NCBI RefSeq assembly: GCF_018991925.1
Contig: NW_024722158.1
Location: forward strand, 2,145,673-2,209,672
Direction of reading: 5' to 3'
Source: Homarus americanus
Taxonomy: Eukaryota; Arthropoda; Malacostraca; Decapoda; Nephropidae
Length of the DNA: 64,000 nt
Within the stretch, counting starts at the first letter, position 1. Each line of letters starts with the position of its first letter. A program made the translations under genes and the position numbers. The notes under the pieces are model-generated. The model saw only the letters and a list, made by a program, of their open reading frames with translations. It was not told the DNA's origin and searched no databases. Positions 26,665 to 44,419 of the stretch are shown piece by piece.

Positions 26665-27805
26665 GAACGCGTGGAGCGGACTCCACGACACAGGTAAATA
26701 ACAAGTCTTCCATGACAGCTTCATTAATAGCAGTCTTAAATAAAATGAAAGTGTTGACATTACCAGTGAGGGTAAGTACTCGGTAAAAAAACTATCGTTA
26801 CAATTCTTGTGCGAAACAAAATGACACCAACAACGAAGGCTTTTGATAATGGCCTGGTAGCCCTGCGTGTGCATTGTTCAATTCGAAATTCATCGGACCC
26901 CACCTGTACGGTAGCATTTTTTTACCAAGTGTACCAACATGCTGTCCTAGACATAGATGCGGGGCATGAGCAAAAGTTATCTCGTTAGCGTCGTATATGG
27001 AATTAAAGTGACGTTCTCCTCACATTAACTGGCAAGCACTTAAGAGGAATAAAATAATGTAGGTGTTCAACCTAGTAGGCACTTGTAATAACATTGCATA
27101 TCATGCTATGAATAATAATTATCATCCGATGCTCGGCTCTAGGGTGAATGTAACTCCAACAGTCAGAATACAGTCCCCCGCCCCCCTCCGAACACCCCAA
27201 GATAACATCCCAAGATAAGTCCAGGTCGGTTAGTGATCCACACGGGTGACAAGCTCACTAGACAAGGGGAAGATTGCCATACCTAATTAATTTAAAGGAT
27301 AACACTTCATTATCACTAATTTCTATAAACACAAAGTTATTAAGTCCTTTAAGTAAACATCGAATTCATCATTTCATTAAAGTCACAGATCACAGCTGAA
27401 GTGATAATCACTTAACACTTGAGAACATTTCGGCAACTCGGTTTTGCTGATTGTAGTGAACAGTTTTAACACTCAGTAATTCGCCTTGTCATACCTATAG
27501 CTCTTATTTTGTCATCAATGTTAGTCACTAATAACTTCACTGTGTTGAGTTACTGACAATGGTCCCTGACATCTGTTCTTTGGCATATTAAGCTAATAAA
27601 GATGTTTGTCAACATCTTACTTTGTTTGAAAGTAAAACACGTGTGTTAATCATCAGTGGAGACCGTCATGAATACACAAAAGACCTGAAACAAAGAATGT
27701 TCTAAGTCCGGTTGAATAAAATGATAACAATTGTATAAGAGAAACAAGTGAAACAGGGGGCGGGGCCCAGATGGTGGCTCTGTCGAATTAGGCAGGGGTG
27801 CCGGG
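26665..27805. other. No recognisable feature
   Basis: This sequence has mixed composition without repeats or frames that I can assign. A GC box (GGGGGCGGGGCCC) at about 27757 lies just upstream of the TATA box of the next feature. Confidence 0.5.
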
Positions 27806-27813
27806 TATATGAA
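27806..27813 (+). promoter_or_regulatory. TATA box of orphan exon
   Basis: TATATGAA lies about 59 bases before the ATG at 27865. A CTCAGAG initiator-like sequence sits roughly 30 bases downstream of it, and a GC box lies about 50 bases upstream. Confidence 0.6.
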
Positions 27814-27864
27814 GGCCGCGAGTGACTGCCTCGGCCTCAGAGCTTCATCTGCTACACCTACAAC

Positions 27865-27917
27865 ATGAAGTGTTTTCTTCTTATCGTTACCACCCTAGCC
27901 ACTCTTGCCTACATCAG
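27865..27917 (+). CDS. Orphan first exon encoding a signal peptide
   Basis: ATG opens MKCFLLIVTTLATLAYI, a short n-region plus a hydrophobic core typical of a secretion signal. A strong donor GTGAGT follows directly at 27918, leaving phase 2. The promoter upstream fits. No matching later exon was found before the carbonic anhydrase gene, and that gene's second exon needs phase 1, so this is not an alternative first exon for it. The rest of the gene may be lost, may be in the gap at 31230, or may be replaced by repeats. The family is unknown. Confidence 0.5.
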
Positions 27918-27942
27918 GTGAGTCTCAGCCTGGAAAGTTGGT

Positions 27943-28165
27943 TAGCCCTTACTGCTTCATAAGGGTGCCAAGGACAGTCCTTATTGTTTCACAATTGTTT
28001 CCCGACTGTGCCAAAGGCAGCCCTGACTGCTTCTTCAGAGACACAAGGGCAGCCCTTACTGCTTCATGAGGTTGATAAGGGCAGTTCTTAATATTCATTA
28101 GGGTTACAAACTTACAAGGGGGGACTTTAATGTTTATCGGGGTAACAAGGGTAATCCTTATTCGT
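27943..28165. repeat. Degenerate tandem repeat, about 45-bp unit
   Basis: Versions of TTACTGCTTCATRAGGGTG with AAGGGCAGYCCTT recur about five times just after the orphan exon's donor site. Divergence between units is high. Confidence 0.6.
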
Positions 28166-29049
28166 CCATGGGCCAAAAATGGTGGTGGGCAGCACTCGCT
28201 GCTTGTGTCACAGTTTTAGTTGATCAATTATAAGTGGTCCTATTAAGTCCTACCACAGTGTAACAAAGCATATCAGTAATAAGCAAGGTTGGTAATTACA
28301 AACTCACAAGAAACACTGAAAAACTCACTTCTGGGTGGGTTTGAATGGGGTTTTAAATGTTTACTCTCTGTCAAAATATTTTACATTGGGCGTATGATAG
28401 AAGTGTACTTTAGGTAAGTGATCCTCTACATACCGACCTGTTTTGGCAATAATCATGGTGGCACAAAAGACGAGTATGTTTCTTAAAATGTATATTAATA
28501 TACTGTATGCATTGAGAGGGTAACTGCAGTTAATACCCTCACAATGAATACAACATATGTTAGATATATTTGAAGAAAATACGTCTCTTTTGTTATGACT
28601 ATTGGCAAGAGTACAGTAAGTAGTAAACTGGTGGAAAATTGAAAAATAAAAATGAATGACCTAATTAACTATATTGAAAGTAATTATTTTATGGTGATTA
28701 AACTATGACGTCTAACCAGTATTCTTTATTTAGAAAATTATATACTGTACACACCTTAGTCAAGATACAAATGGGACAAATAGGAACTAAACGCAAAAAA
28801 TAAAAATTAAATAATTTTTTTAAGTCAAACTCACTGAAAACTCTTTAACTTTAATCAGACGAGCTAGTAAGGAGATAAGACCTAAGGTAACAACTAGATA
28901 CAAAGTGCATGTCAGAGCAGTATGTCACAACACTCACTAAAACACATAAGAAACAAGCTAAACAGAATATCTTTGAGAATTATGAGAGTCAGACTGAATT
29001 GGTGTGATCACGTTCATCACTGCTCCTTTACTGAAACATTACAGGCAGG
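28166..29049. other. No recognisable feature
   Basis: This is AT-rich sequence with no exon, repeat or transposon signature that I can name. Confidence 0.5.
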
Positions 29050-30210
29050 GAACGATGTGTCACACCTCCCTGCCCACGGTCACTGTGTCACACCTCCCTA
29101 CCCACGGTCACTGTGTCACACCTCCCTGCCAACGGTCACTGTGTCACACCTCCCTGCCCACGGTCACTGTGTCACACCTCCCTGCCAACGGTCACTGTGT
29201 CACACCTTCCTGCCCACGGTCACTGTGACCACACCTCCCTGCCAAAGGTCACTGTGTCACACCTCCCTGCCCACGGTCACTGTGTCACACCTCCCTGCCC
29301 ACGGTCACTGTGTCCTCTCCCAACGGTCACTGTGTCACACCTCCTGCCCAAGGTCACTGTGTCACACCTCCCTGCCAAAGGTCACTGTCATACCTCCCTG
29401 CCCCACGGTCACTGTGACCACACTCCCTGCCAATGGTCACTGTGTCAGACCTCCCTGCCCAAGGTCACCGTGTCACACCTCCCTGCCAAAGGTCACTGTG
29501 TCACACCTTCCTGCCCACGGTCACTGTGACCACACCTCCCTGCCAAGGTCACTGTGTCACACCTCCCCTGCCCACGGTCACTGTGTCACACCTCCTGTCC
29601 ACGGTCACTGTGTCACACCTCTCTGCCAACGGTGTCACACCTCCCTGTCACTGTGTCACACCTCCTGCCCAAAAATGTCACACCTCCCTGTGTCACTGTG
29701 TCACACCTCCTGCCCACGTCAGTCACTGTGTCACACCTCCTGCCCACGATTACTGTGTTACCTCCCCTGCTCACTGTGTCACACCTCCTGCCACGGTCAC
29801 TGTGTCACACCTCCCTGTTCACGGTCACTGTGTCACCTCCCTGCCCACGTCACTGTCACTGTGTCACACATCCCTGCCCACGATTACTGTGTTACACCTC
29901 CTGCCCACGGTCACTGTGTCACACTCCCTGCCCACGTCACTGTGTCACACCTCCCTGTTCACGGTCACTGTGTCACTCTCTGCCCACGGTCACTGTGTCT
30001 CACGGTCACTGTGTCACACCTCCCTGCCCACGATTACTGTGTTACACCTCCCTGCCCACGGTCACTGTGTCACACCTCCCTGCCCACGGTCACTGTGTCA
30101 CACCTCCCTTTTCACGGTCACTGTGTCACACCTCCCTGCCCACGGTCCCTATGTCACACCTCCCTGCCCACGGTCCCTATATCACACCTCCCTGCCCATA
30201 GTCCCTGCTA
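29050..30210. repeat. Minisatellite, 28-bp unit, about 41 copies
   Basis: The unit is about CACACCTCCCTGCC plus CACGGTCACTGTGT, with variants (AACGG, AAAGG, GATTA). Units with 1-6 bp deletions are more frequent between about 29600 and 30000. Because 28 is not a multiple of three and no frame of the unit has a stop, long frames appear in all three plus-strand readings. These are artefacts. Confidence 0.95.
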
Positions 30211-30241
30211 ACAACTTCTTGGACCCTTCCTTTTGATTCTT

Positions 30242-31229
30242 ATCTTTTACTTTTTTCTTCTTCACCACTTATCGGCTCGCTAGCCGTTTGGACGATCTGT
30301 CACGTCTTTGTTACACACCGTTGGCAAGTACTGGGCATGTACCGGCTCCTGAATATATCGGAACCTGCTCCAATGTTGGTCAAGTCTGGCCTTGAGTGAG
30401 CTCACACTCAGTGCAGTCACAATTCTCTCTGGCAGATTGTTCTACGAGTTCACAATTCTCACTCCCCAAAAATTGGCCCTCACAGTTTTCTGGACTTGTG
30501 GCTTCTTCAACCTTGAGCTGTGACCCCTTGTGGGGCGGGTGTCCGCCAGCTTCAGGCAAGTACATTCGGCTGAGTAGTGTCCCCTGAGAAGTTTATACAC
30601 TTCAATTAGGTCGCCCCTCGCCCGTCTGTAGTATAAGCTAGGTAACTGCAGGCTCTCCAGTCTCTTTGGGAAACTGAGGTTCCGTAGAGATGGCACCAGT
30701 CTGGTGACCCTCCTTCGGACATTTTCAATCAATTGACAGTCTCTATCATATCTCGGGGACCAGACGGGGTGGCATTATTCCAGACAGGGAAGCACCCACT
30801 TTTGAAGATCGTAACAAGCGACGGACAATCCAGATATATAAACTATCTTCTTATAAGACTTACTAGTTTTGTTGCCTGATTCACTTTCTTCTCAAAATGG
30901 CCCAAGGGCTTTAGTTCATTGTCGACATACACACCTGGGTCCTTTTCACACTCGGTCTCGATTAATGCAGTCTCTTCGTCCTGTTGTGAGAATGTGATAC
31001 ACCTTCTTACTTTTGGTGCGACTCAGGTGCATCCTTTTACTCTTCGTGACATTGAATATTGGCAGCCATTTCTTCGACCATTGTTGAAGCTCATAGAGAT
31101 CTTTCTGCAGCTCTTCACAGTCTGTTTGGTTCTTAATTTCCCTAAATAATTTGGCTTCGTCCGCAAACATTTGTACGGAGGAGTGTATAGCTTTTGGCAT
31201 GTCATTCATGAAACAGACAAACAACAACG
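30242..31229 (-). pseudogene. CR1 LINE 3' part, cut by the assembly gap
   Basis: The minus strand encodes the RT palm onward (LFVCFMNDMPKAIHSSVQMF) through the C-terminus, with frameshifts. The catalytic box reads FADEAKLF instead of FADD. The standard CR1 3' module and A-rich tail lie at 30242-30310. The 5' side runs into the gap at 31230. Confidence 0.88.
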
Positions 31230-31327
31230 NNNNNNNNNNNNNNNNNNNNNNNNNNNNNNNNNNNNNNNNNNNNNNNNNNNNNNNNNNNNNNNNNNNNNNN
31301 NNNNNNNNNNNNNNNNNNNNNNNNNNN
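31230..31327. other. Assembly gap (98 N)
   Basis: The run of N lies between a CR1 copy and a GGT-rich tract. The true length may differ. Confidence 1.
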
Positions 31328-31535
31328 CACTGGGTGGTGGTATTATGCTGGGTGGGTGGCGGTATGTCATTGAGTGGTGGTAGGTCACTCGGTGTGTGGT
31401 GGTGGGTGGAAGCCTGTAGGTAATGGTGGTGGTGGTGGTGGTGGTGGTGGTGGTGTGTGGAAGCCGGTAGGTGGTGTTTTTGGTGGTGGTGTGTGGAAGC
31501 CGGTAGGTAATGGTGGAGGTGGTGGTGGTGGAAGG
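31328..31535. repeat. GGT/GTGG-rich low-complexity tract
   Basis: Imperfect GGTGGT and GGTAGGT repeats run up to the carbonic anhydrase promoter. The frames across it (poly-Gly or poly-Pro) are not genes. Confidence 0.9.
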
Positions 31536-31544
31536 GTGAAGAGG

Positions 31545-31552
31545 TATATTAA
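31545..31552 (+). promoter_or_regulatory. TATA box of carbonic anhydrase
   Basis: TATATTAA lies 45 bases before the ATG at 31590. An initiator-like TCATTC follows at about 31576. Confidence 0.7.
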
Positions 31553-31589
31553 GGCGGGCCGCTGGACGAACATTATCATTCAAGTCAAC

Positions 31590-38240
<6,651 letters not shown>

Positions 38241-38531
38241 GTTCGACGGTATCAGTAAACTCAACGTATTTTCACAATAACCACCAAACTCAGCACAGTA
38301 GATCATGAGGGTCGTAACACGGTGAACAAAAGCACATTTTATATATCTTGAAGGCTGTCATGGATGTGCAGATTCAGAAACTCACAAGCTCTAGAATTTT
38401 CCTAATACCTCGTTGGCTGTGACGTCACTGATGTAACAACATGGCCACCAACTTCCTCAAAACGTCCATAATTGACCTTCTTCAGTTTGTAGTTAGATGT
38501 TATAGTGATTGATTATATGTTGTTGAGAACA

Positions 38532-38537
38532 ATAAAT
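38532..38537 (+). terminator. Polyadenylation signal of carbonic anhydrase
   Basis: AATAAA lies 292 bases after the stop codon, with no earlier canonical signal seen in the 3' UTR. Confidence 0.6.
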
Positions 38538-38559
38538 ATATTGGAGAAACTTACTTATC

Positions 38560-39091
38560 ACTTATATGTCCTGCACACTATAATTATATTCTATTGGTAT
38601 CAACTGTTTGGGTTGTGAACTGAGCCACACTCACAGGAAGCTTCGTGGTTTAGACACACACACACACACATACTGTTTATGTGACTGTGACTTACAGAAA
38701 CAATTAGGTTTATTAAAAAATAATTTACATGGCGGAGGATACTGTTTCATATAACACAAGTTAACGATATATTAAAAAAATCATAACATTCTGTCATTAA
38801 CTGAAATGATATAAAATACAAGTAGTGACACCCTCAACATACACCGCCCCTTACGTATTCCGATTTACTGTATGTAAGCTCTCACCAAAAACTTCTCCAA
38901 CTGCTGGGCACGATGGATGTGAGAATGATCAGAATGGGGCTTGTCATCTCGGAATGGTTTCAGATTCTTCGTTCATTTATCAGAATGCATAATGATATAG
39001 CGGTCGAGAAGTTATTGGTGAGTGTACATATAGCTGTATATACTTCTCTATACTAAGTATTAAAATATGAAGTAGTATATAATATCATAAG
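38560..39091. other. No recognisable feature
   Basis: Only a short ACACAC run (near 38655) and AT-rich sequence are seen between the carbonic anhydrase 3' end and a MITE. Confidence 0.5.
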
Positions 39092-39400
39092 CAGTGCCGG
39101 ATTAACCATGAGGCACTTGAGGCACTGGCCTCAGGCCCACCGACTCTAAGGGGCCTCCAAATCCAAACATTCTCGAAGTTGAAGCATATAAACATGAACT
39201 TCGTTCAACGATGTCTTAGCAAAGTCTCGATTTTCTGTCTCTTATGAACATTAAATGTGTTATTTTGCAGAAGCTTAATATTGATGAAATCATTGACAAA
39301 TTTGGGTATATTTTGTTCTTGATATTTATATATACCTTGAGGGTAGGGGGCCCCAAGTTGATCTGAGCCTCAGGCCCCTATTAAGCTTAATCCGGCCCTG
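39092..39400. mobile_element. hAT MITE, 309 bp
   Basis: The ends are CAGTGCCGGATTAACC and GCTTAATCCGGCCCTG. Flanking 8-mers ATCATAAG (39084-39091) and ATTATAAG (39401-39408) form a target duplication with one mismatch. It is non-coding. Confidence 0.88.
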
Positions 39401-40151
39401 ATTATAAGCCTAGTTATTCAGGAGGGAAAATAAAGTGATTGAATAAATACGCCGCGAAATGACTAGGATATATATAGAACTTTGGCTGGAAGTGGGAATT
39501 TATACCTTTAATGAAAACTCGCTGTGCAATTTAATTATATGTTTACCGAATACAAAATTTTCAATTTATTGTTTACTTAATTTTACTTTAGAACATCATT
39601 AACATTAGGCTGGGAGCAACATCAACCAAGGACTAGCAACATAATTCATAGGAGGTGGATGCATCTATCCTCAGGAGAGGAAATCTGCAAACCACTAGAT
39701 ACTATGCAGGGGCAGATCCACGGTGGGGGGTCCAGGGGGTCCAGACCTTCCCCTTTTCATCAAAAAATTCCAATACTTTTCTTTAATGCGGTATTGTACT
39801 GAGGCGTTTCGGTAAATTAAAAATAATTCAATTTCAATTTCAATATATTATTCCTTGATAGAGGAAGCGGGATCCTTGTGCTGTCACTAGGTAGCCCTGT
39901 ACAATAATACCAGAAGCATCTGGCAAGCGTCACAAGTACATATAAATATTACTAAGGGGCTTACTAAAGCCTAAGGAAGGAAGGATATTTCTTCAACACA
40001 TCATCAATATTATTTACATAATATCTGGCTAGTATGGGGAGGATCATCATGTTTCCTTCAGGAGGTCTTGGGGTGGTGGTCCAACAGGCGTCACGGAAGC
40101 GTTGTGTGTGTGGGGACATCGGAGGTAGTATGCGAGGGTGCGGCTGTCGGG

Positions 40152-43100
40152 TAGGGTGTGTCAATTTTGTCAACATGTTAAAAATCAAATTTGGTAGTCA
40201 AAATATTGTGCCTCTTTATGTCTAAACTTGAGATTAGCAAACAAAAATGAATTGAAATAACCCTCACCTACATCAATTATACCTTAAAGTTTCAAATATC
40301 AGTATTTCAACAAATTAATGAGACTTGATTAGAATTATTCACTTGATATTAACTAATCTCATGTAAGCATATGGATTATGGAGTATTTTATGGTTCTATA
40401 GCTTGTGTACAATATGCATGTCAGAACATGAACATGAACAGGCTCTCCGTGTGGGACAGTTTAATTCTTGTTTTGACTTGTACCAAGCGTGAGGATAAGG
40501 CGCCCGGCTCACTCTCCTTCTAGATATCATAGACGGTGGTTTGCTCTCATTGCACTTGCACCTACTCTACCAGACGAATTCTACATTTTAATTATTGTAA
40601 GTAGGGCATATTGATTGTCGCAGTTACTTATATCATTGTATAAAACATTATGTTCTAAGAAATTATTATGTTATTTCTGTTACAGCATTTTTGATAAACA
40701 AATTGATATTTTTTGAAACAACAATTGAATTATGAAACATTGAAATATTTTTCTATTTGTCAGATAGTGTGAAGATGTCAAAATTGAAGACAAGAAGTCA
40801 GTTGTCAACCCACTTGAGCCTGCTAGTTGGTAAAGGGAAGGAGCTTCCTGTATCAGAACTTCCAACAGTGAGAGACATGCTAAGATTAGGGTTACTCCTT
40901 CGAGAAAAAAATGCAAAGGACAGAAGGAACTATACAGATAAAGAACTCATAAATGACATGATAGTCCCTCTTCTGCATCAATGGACAAAAGCTAATGCAC
41001 TATTCAAACCACCTGTGATTAATCAGTGTCGAACTATTGAGCTAAAACTAACGAAATTATGGCACAAAGCAGTTGAAACATCACTTGGTAAAGGAAACTT
41101 GGCCAGGAAAAATGAATTTCTGCACACACTTGATACTCTGTTTGACATTTTGACCTGCAAGTGCTCCATACAATTATGTTCTGAATCCAACTGTTCTCAC
41201 TCAGGTAAGAGAGAAAATAATTCCCACATTGATTGTGGTTGTCCTCGTGAAAAGAAGATCCCTGTTTTAGAGCTTGAATTTATAAAGGCACAGAGGACAA
41301 AGGCAGAAGGCCAAGGAAGTATGCAAATGGGTTCAATAGATTATTCAGAAACAAAGAAGCAGATTGCTAATGCCAAGAAGAGAGAACAAATCCGAGAGAG
41401 GGAACAAAAGAAGAAAATGAAGAGTGAAGAAGCCATCCAAAGAGAGGAAGAGCTGTGTCAAGATGTTTATCACTTCTTTGATAGTTCTTCTGATGAACAG
41501 GAAGCAACATCAGATGATAGTTCCAAAGAGCCATCTGAACCTTTACCAAAGAAAATGAAATACAACACAAGAAATATTTCAAACATTGCTTTAGCTAGTA
41601 TTCGCCACCATGCTGGACTTCGTGAGGCTGCAGAAATTGCAACTGCCGCTTGGATAGATGCAGGCCTCATCAGCCGAGAGGATGTATCTTTGGTGATAGA
41701 TCATAATAAAATTAGAAGAGCACAAGAAAAAATAATGAAGGAAATATCTGATCAGCATGAAAAAGATTTAAGCGAGGGAGGGCTCTCCTGTCTTTTGTTT
41801 GATGGAAGAATAGATGACACAAAAGTTTTGCTAGAAGTAGAGGGAGTGAACAGAAAGTTTCCAGGTCTCATCAAAGAAGAACACTACTCTGTCTGTTCTG
41901 AGCCTGGTGGTCGGTTTTTGTTTCACTTTGCTCCCGAAACTGAAGTAGAAGGGAAGAAACATGCAGAGGTCATTGCTGATCATATTTTATGTTGGGTTCA
42001 GGAGAGAGGACTTGGCAGTTCACTGCAGGCTGTTGGTGGAGATTCAACTGCAGTGAACACCGGATGGCAGGGGGGTGTAATGACGCATTTAGAGAAAAAA
42101 CTAGGAAGAAGACTTGTTTGGATTGTATGTGATTTACATACAGGCGAGCTACCTCTTCGTCATCTCATCCAGGAACTTGATGGTCCTACAAAGAGCAACA
42201 ACAAGTGGTCAGGTCCCCTTGGCATCATGCTGGATGAAGCAACACAACTAGAAATAAATACAACCTTTCCAAAGGTCGAAGTTGGCCCTCCCCTTCCGGC
42301 GTTGTCTGAAGGAGTCATCAAAGATCTCAGCACAGATCAATCCTATGCTTATCGTATTGCCCAAGCAATAAGATCAGGAGAAGTGCCTCAGTCATTGGCT
42401 CTCTTGGAGATTGGACCTGTCAGTCACAGCCGTTGGTTAACTACAGCTCTTCGTTTCTGCAGGATTTGGATTTCCAAACACGAATTGAAGGGCAAAGTGC
42501 TGAAGAATTTGAGGTTAATTGTTGAATTTATTATTGGAGTTTATCTTCCCCAGTGGTTTAGTGTGAAACTTAATCCTATGTGGGTGGATGGGCCCAATCA
42601 CCTTTTGTTTCAATTGCAGCTAGTAAGAACACAGAGGAAGGTAGTGAGGGACATCGTGTTACCTGTGGCAAGAAGGTCCGCTTGGTATGCTCGATCAGAA
42701 GCAGTTTTGCAAGCAATGCTTTGCAGTCAATGTACCAATCTCCGAACCGAGGCTGTAGAAGTCATTCTAAAGATTAGAGGAACGCTAATAGATGACGACC
42801 AGTTGGGAGACTGTTCGTTTCATTCAAGAAAAGTTCCCCCAATAAACGTCAATGCCACCAAATTGTCAGAATTGGTTGACTTGAGTTTGGAAGTCTTAGA
42901 GCCACCATTGACAACAAGTCTAACTAGCCAAGAATTGAGAAACCTTAAAGAGACTCCAATGCAGGTGCCGAAGTGGCCTTCCCACACTCAAAGTGTGGAG
43001 AGATGTGTGAAAATGGTCACAGAAGCAGCGGGCCATGTTTACAGCCACGAGAGGCGAGAAGGTTACATCAAAGCACAAATAGCAAGCAGACTACTGATGA

Positions 43101-43390
43101 CAAGAAACCAAAGCAAAGAGAGTATGAAGGCATTGGTTACTTTCAAATAGACTACGGATAATAAAATATAATAATTTGAAACTTGAAACAGTAACATGTG
43201 TGCAAACGCTGGTTATGTTATAAATTCACAAATATGTACATTTAAAAATCCATTTGATGTAGGTAGGACTTATTATAAAAAAAAATTTATGCCAGAATAT
43301 TGTTTTGCATGCTTAAAGACTACAATAAATTGCTACCAAATTACTCGATTTTCAATTTAGCCAGTTCACCCCCTAAATTGACACACCCTA
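40152..43390 (+). mobile_element. Complete hAT-type DNA transposon, 3239 bp
   Basis: The ends are TAGGGTGTGTCAATTT and the reverse complement AAATTGACACACCCTA, 16 bp perfect. They are flanked by an exact 8-bp target duplication CTGTCGGG (40144-40151 and 43391-43398). An 8-bp duplication and TAGGG-type ends are hallmarks of the hAT superfamily. It carries one long intact frame (40775-43150) with a likely 5' UTR intron. With intact ends, flanks and coding frame it looks recently active. Only one copy is present in this window. Confidence 0.9.
40775..43150 (+). CDS. Intact divergent hAT-like transposase, 791 aa
   Basis: The predicted nuclear transposase would cut and move its element. The start is ATG at 40775 (MSKLKTRSQLSTHLSLL), just after a TTTCTATTTGTCAG acceptor at 40762. 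A donor-like GTAAGTAG near 40599 suggests a 5' UTR intron. Order of parts: a Cys/His cluster (C-x-C-x5-C-x4-C-x-H, then H-x2-C-x-C, residues about 128-160); a Lys/Arg/Glu-rich helix and acidic linker (about 190-275); and an RNase-H-like core. Candidate catalytic residues are Asp343 (LLFDGRIDD), Asp423 (VGGDSTAVN) and Glu742 (SVERCVKMV). The hAT CxxH motif is seen in VCDLHTGELPLRHLI (Cys452, His455). I know similar proteins only as uncharacterised arthropod and cnidarian sequences. There are no stops or frameshifts. Confidence 0.85.
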   Translation: MSKLKTRSQLSTHLSLLVGKGKELPVSELPTVRDMLRLGLLLREKNAKDRRNYTDKELINDMIVPLLHQWTKANALFKPPVINQCRTIELKLTKLWHKAVETSLGKGNLARKNEFLHTLDTLFDILTCKCSIQLCSESNCSHSGKRENNSHIDCGCPREKKIPVLELEFIKAQRTKAEGQGSMQMGSIDYSETKKQIANAKKREQIREREQKKKMKSEEAIQREEELCQDVYHFFDSSSDEQEATSDDSSKEPSEPLPKKMKYNTRNISNIALASIRHHAGLREAAEIATAAWIDAGLISREDVSLVIDHNKIRRAQEKIMKEISDQHEKDLSEGGLSCLLFDGRIDDTKVLLEVEGVNRKFPGLIKEEHYSVCSEPGGRFLFHFAPETEVEGKKHAEVIADHILCWVQERGLGSSLQAVGGDSTAVNTGWQGGVMTHLEKKLGRRLVWIVCDLHTGELPLRHLIQELDGPTKSNNKWSGPLGIMLDEATQLEINTTFPKVEVGPPLPALSEGVIKDLSTDQSYAYRIAQAIRSGEVPQSLALLEIGPVSHSRWLTTALRFCRIWISKHELKGKVLKNLRLIVEFIIGVYLPQWFSVKLNPMWVDGPNHLLFQLQLVRTQRKVVRDIVLPVARRSAWYARSEAVLQAMLCSQCTNLRTEAVEVILKIRGTLIDDDQLGDCSFHSRKVPPINVNATKLSELVDLSLEVLEPPLTTSLTSQELRNLKETPMQVPKWPSHTQSVERCVKMVTEAAGHVYSHERREGYIKAQIASRLLMTRNQSKESMKALVTFK

Positions 43391-43485
43391 CTGTCGGGTC
43401 TTTTGCATAATGCACAAGCGAGTTGCTCAATGGAGGTGGGGATACTAATCATTTCTATATAATTGTCCTCAGACTATCTCCTAAT

Positions 43486-43880
43486 ATTTTTTTTTTTTAT
43501 TATTATTTATTGGGCACCCCCCTACATCCTTGTGTAAGGTTAAGCGCAGAAGCGTTTACAGCGCCCAACAGGGAAGCATGCTAAGTTCATGCTTGCATTT
43601 ATGTCTCATGAGTTAATGGCATAGAACCCTGAAGAGTCAGGGGCGTAGAAGCCTGAAGAGTTAGTGGTTTATGTCATCAAGTTATTGGAAGCTCCAACAA
43701 CTCCCTGAATACGAATTCGCAACTTTCGACTTACAACAGGTACCTACTTTACTGCTAGGTGAACAGGGACTAATGGGGGCAAGGAAGTAAGTCCAAACAA
43801 CTTCCACCGGCCCGGGAATCGAACCCGTGACATCTCGCTTGAGAGGCAAGAACGGTACCGCTTCTACCACCGCCCCCCCC
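43486..43880 (-). repeat. tRNA-derived SINE
   Basis: The minus strand starts with a tRNA-like head. Its A box lies in GGTGGTAGAAGCGGTACC, its anticodon-like loop in CTTGCCTCTCAAGCGAG (CUC in the anticodon position), and its B box in CACGGGTTCGATTCCCGG. About 300 bases of unrelated body follow, then an A-rich tail (poly-T on the plus strand at 43486-43510). It is 3' of the hAT element and not in a gene. Confidence 0.8.
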
Positions 43881-43944
43881 CCCTTATCTCCTAATACCAG
43901 GTGCAAATGGCTTCAAATTGACCTAAACTTGCCCTTGATATTGG

Positions 43945-44120
43945 TCACTGAGTGGTGGCAGGTTACGGGGAGGTGGTAGGTTACAGGGTGGTGGTTGGTT
44001 ACTGGGTGGTGGTAGGTCACTGAGTGGTGATAGTTTACTGGTGGTGGCAGGTCACTGGGTGGTGGTAGGTCTCTGGGTGGTAGTTGGTCACTGAGTGCTG
44101 GTAGATTACTAGGTGGTGGT
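43945..44120. repeat. GGTGGTAGGTYACTG minisatellite
   Basis: About nine imperfect units of roughly 18-20 bp, similar to the tract at 31328-31535. Confidence 0.85.
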
Positions 44121-44419
44121 AGTGTAGCGACTGAAGAATAACTATTATGAATTTAATATAATGTAATATGATGTATTTAAACTATTATGAATTTAATGTA
44201 ATGTAATATACTTATTGGATGCCTATACATTTTTGTAACTAGTTGTTTTACTCATGTAACTGTTGTTGAGTCGGCTGGCTAACGTGGCTGATCTTGGTTC
44301 AAGACTTGAGCCGAGACAGCTTCGTTCAGTCTGCCTGTATATATACTCGTGGGTGGCCTCGGAACGGAGAGTTGCTCTGAATGCGCAGCAGAGGGCCACA
44401 CATTCAGCGAATGTAGTAA

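Larger units (their letters stand above)
39826..43480 (-). pseudogene. LINE 3' end split by the hAT insertion
   Basis: Joined across the transposon (40152-43390), the minus strand reads EQLACALCKRPDSRTLAYYL, then RCPHTH. This is a C-x2-C...C zinc-ribbon-like tail typical of jockey/I-type LINE C-termini. After one frameshift come LPILARYYVNNIDDVLKK and stop near 39964. The element ends with (AATTGA)n near 39826-39850. Only the segments 39826-40143 and 43399-43480 belong to it. Confidence 0.5.

Noticed and set aside
29050..30210. CRISPR-like array
   Set aside because: The repeats are contiguous without unique spacers, no cas genes occur, and the DNA is plainly eukaryotic.
28922..30236. Open frames of up to 429 codons rich in Cys, His, Thr and Pro on the plus strand
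   Set aside because: They cross the 28-bp minisatellite, which lacks stops in all three frames. The frames overlap one another, have no splice or start context and no non-repeat domain.
39709..39960. Another hAT MITE starting CAGGGGCAGATCCA
   Set aside because: One terminus looks right, but no matching inverted end or 8-bp duplication was found.
40757..40774. TTG at 40757 as the start of the hAT transposase
   Set aside because: It lies inside a TTTCTATTTGTCAG acceptor context. The first ATG at 40775 is the natural start.
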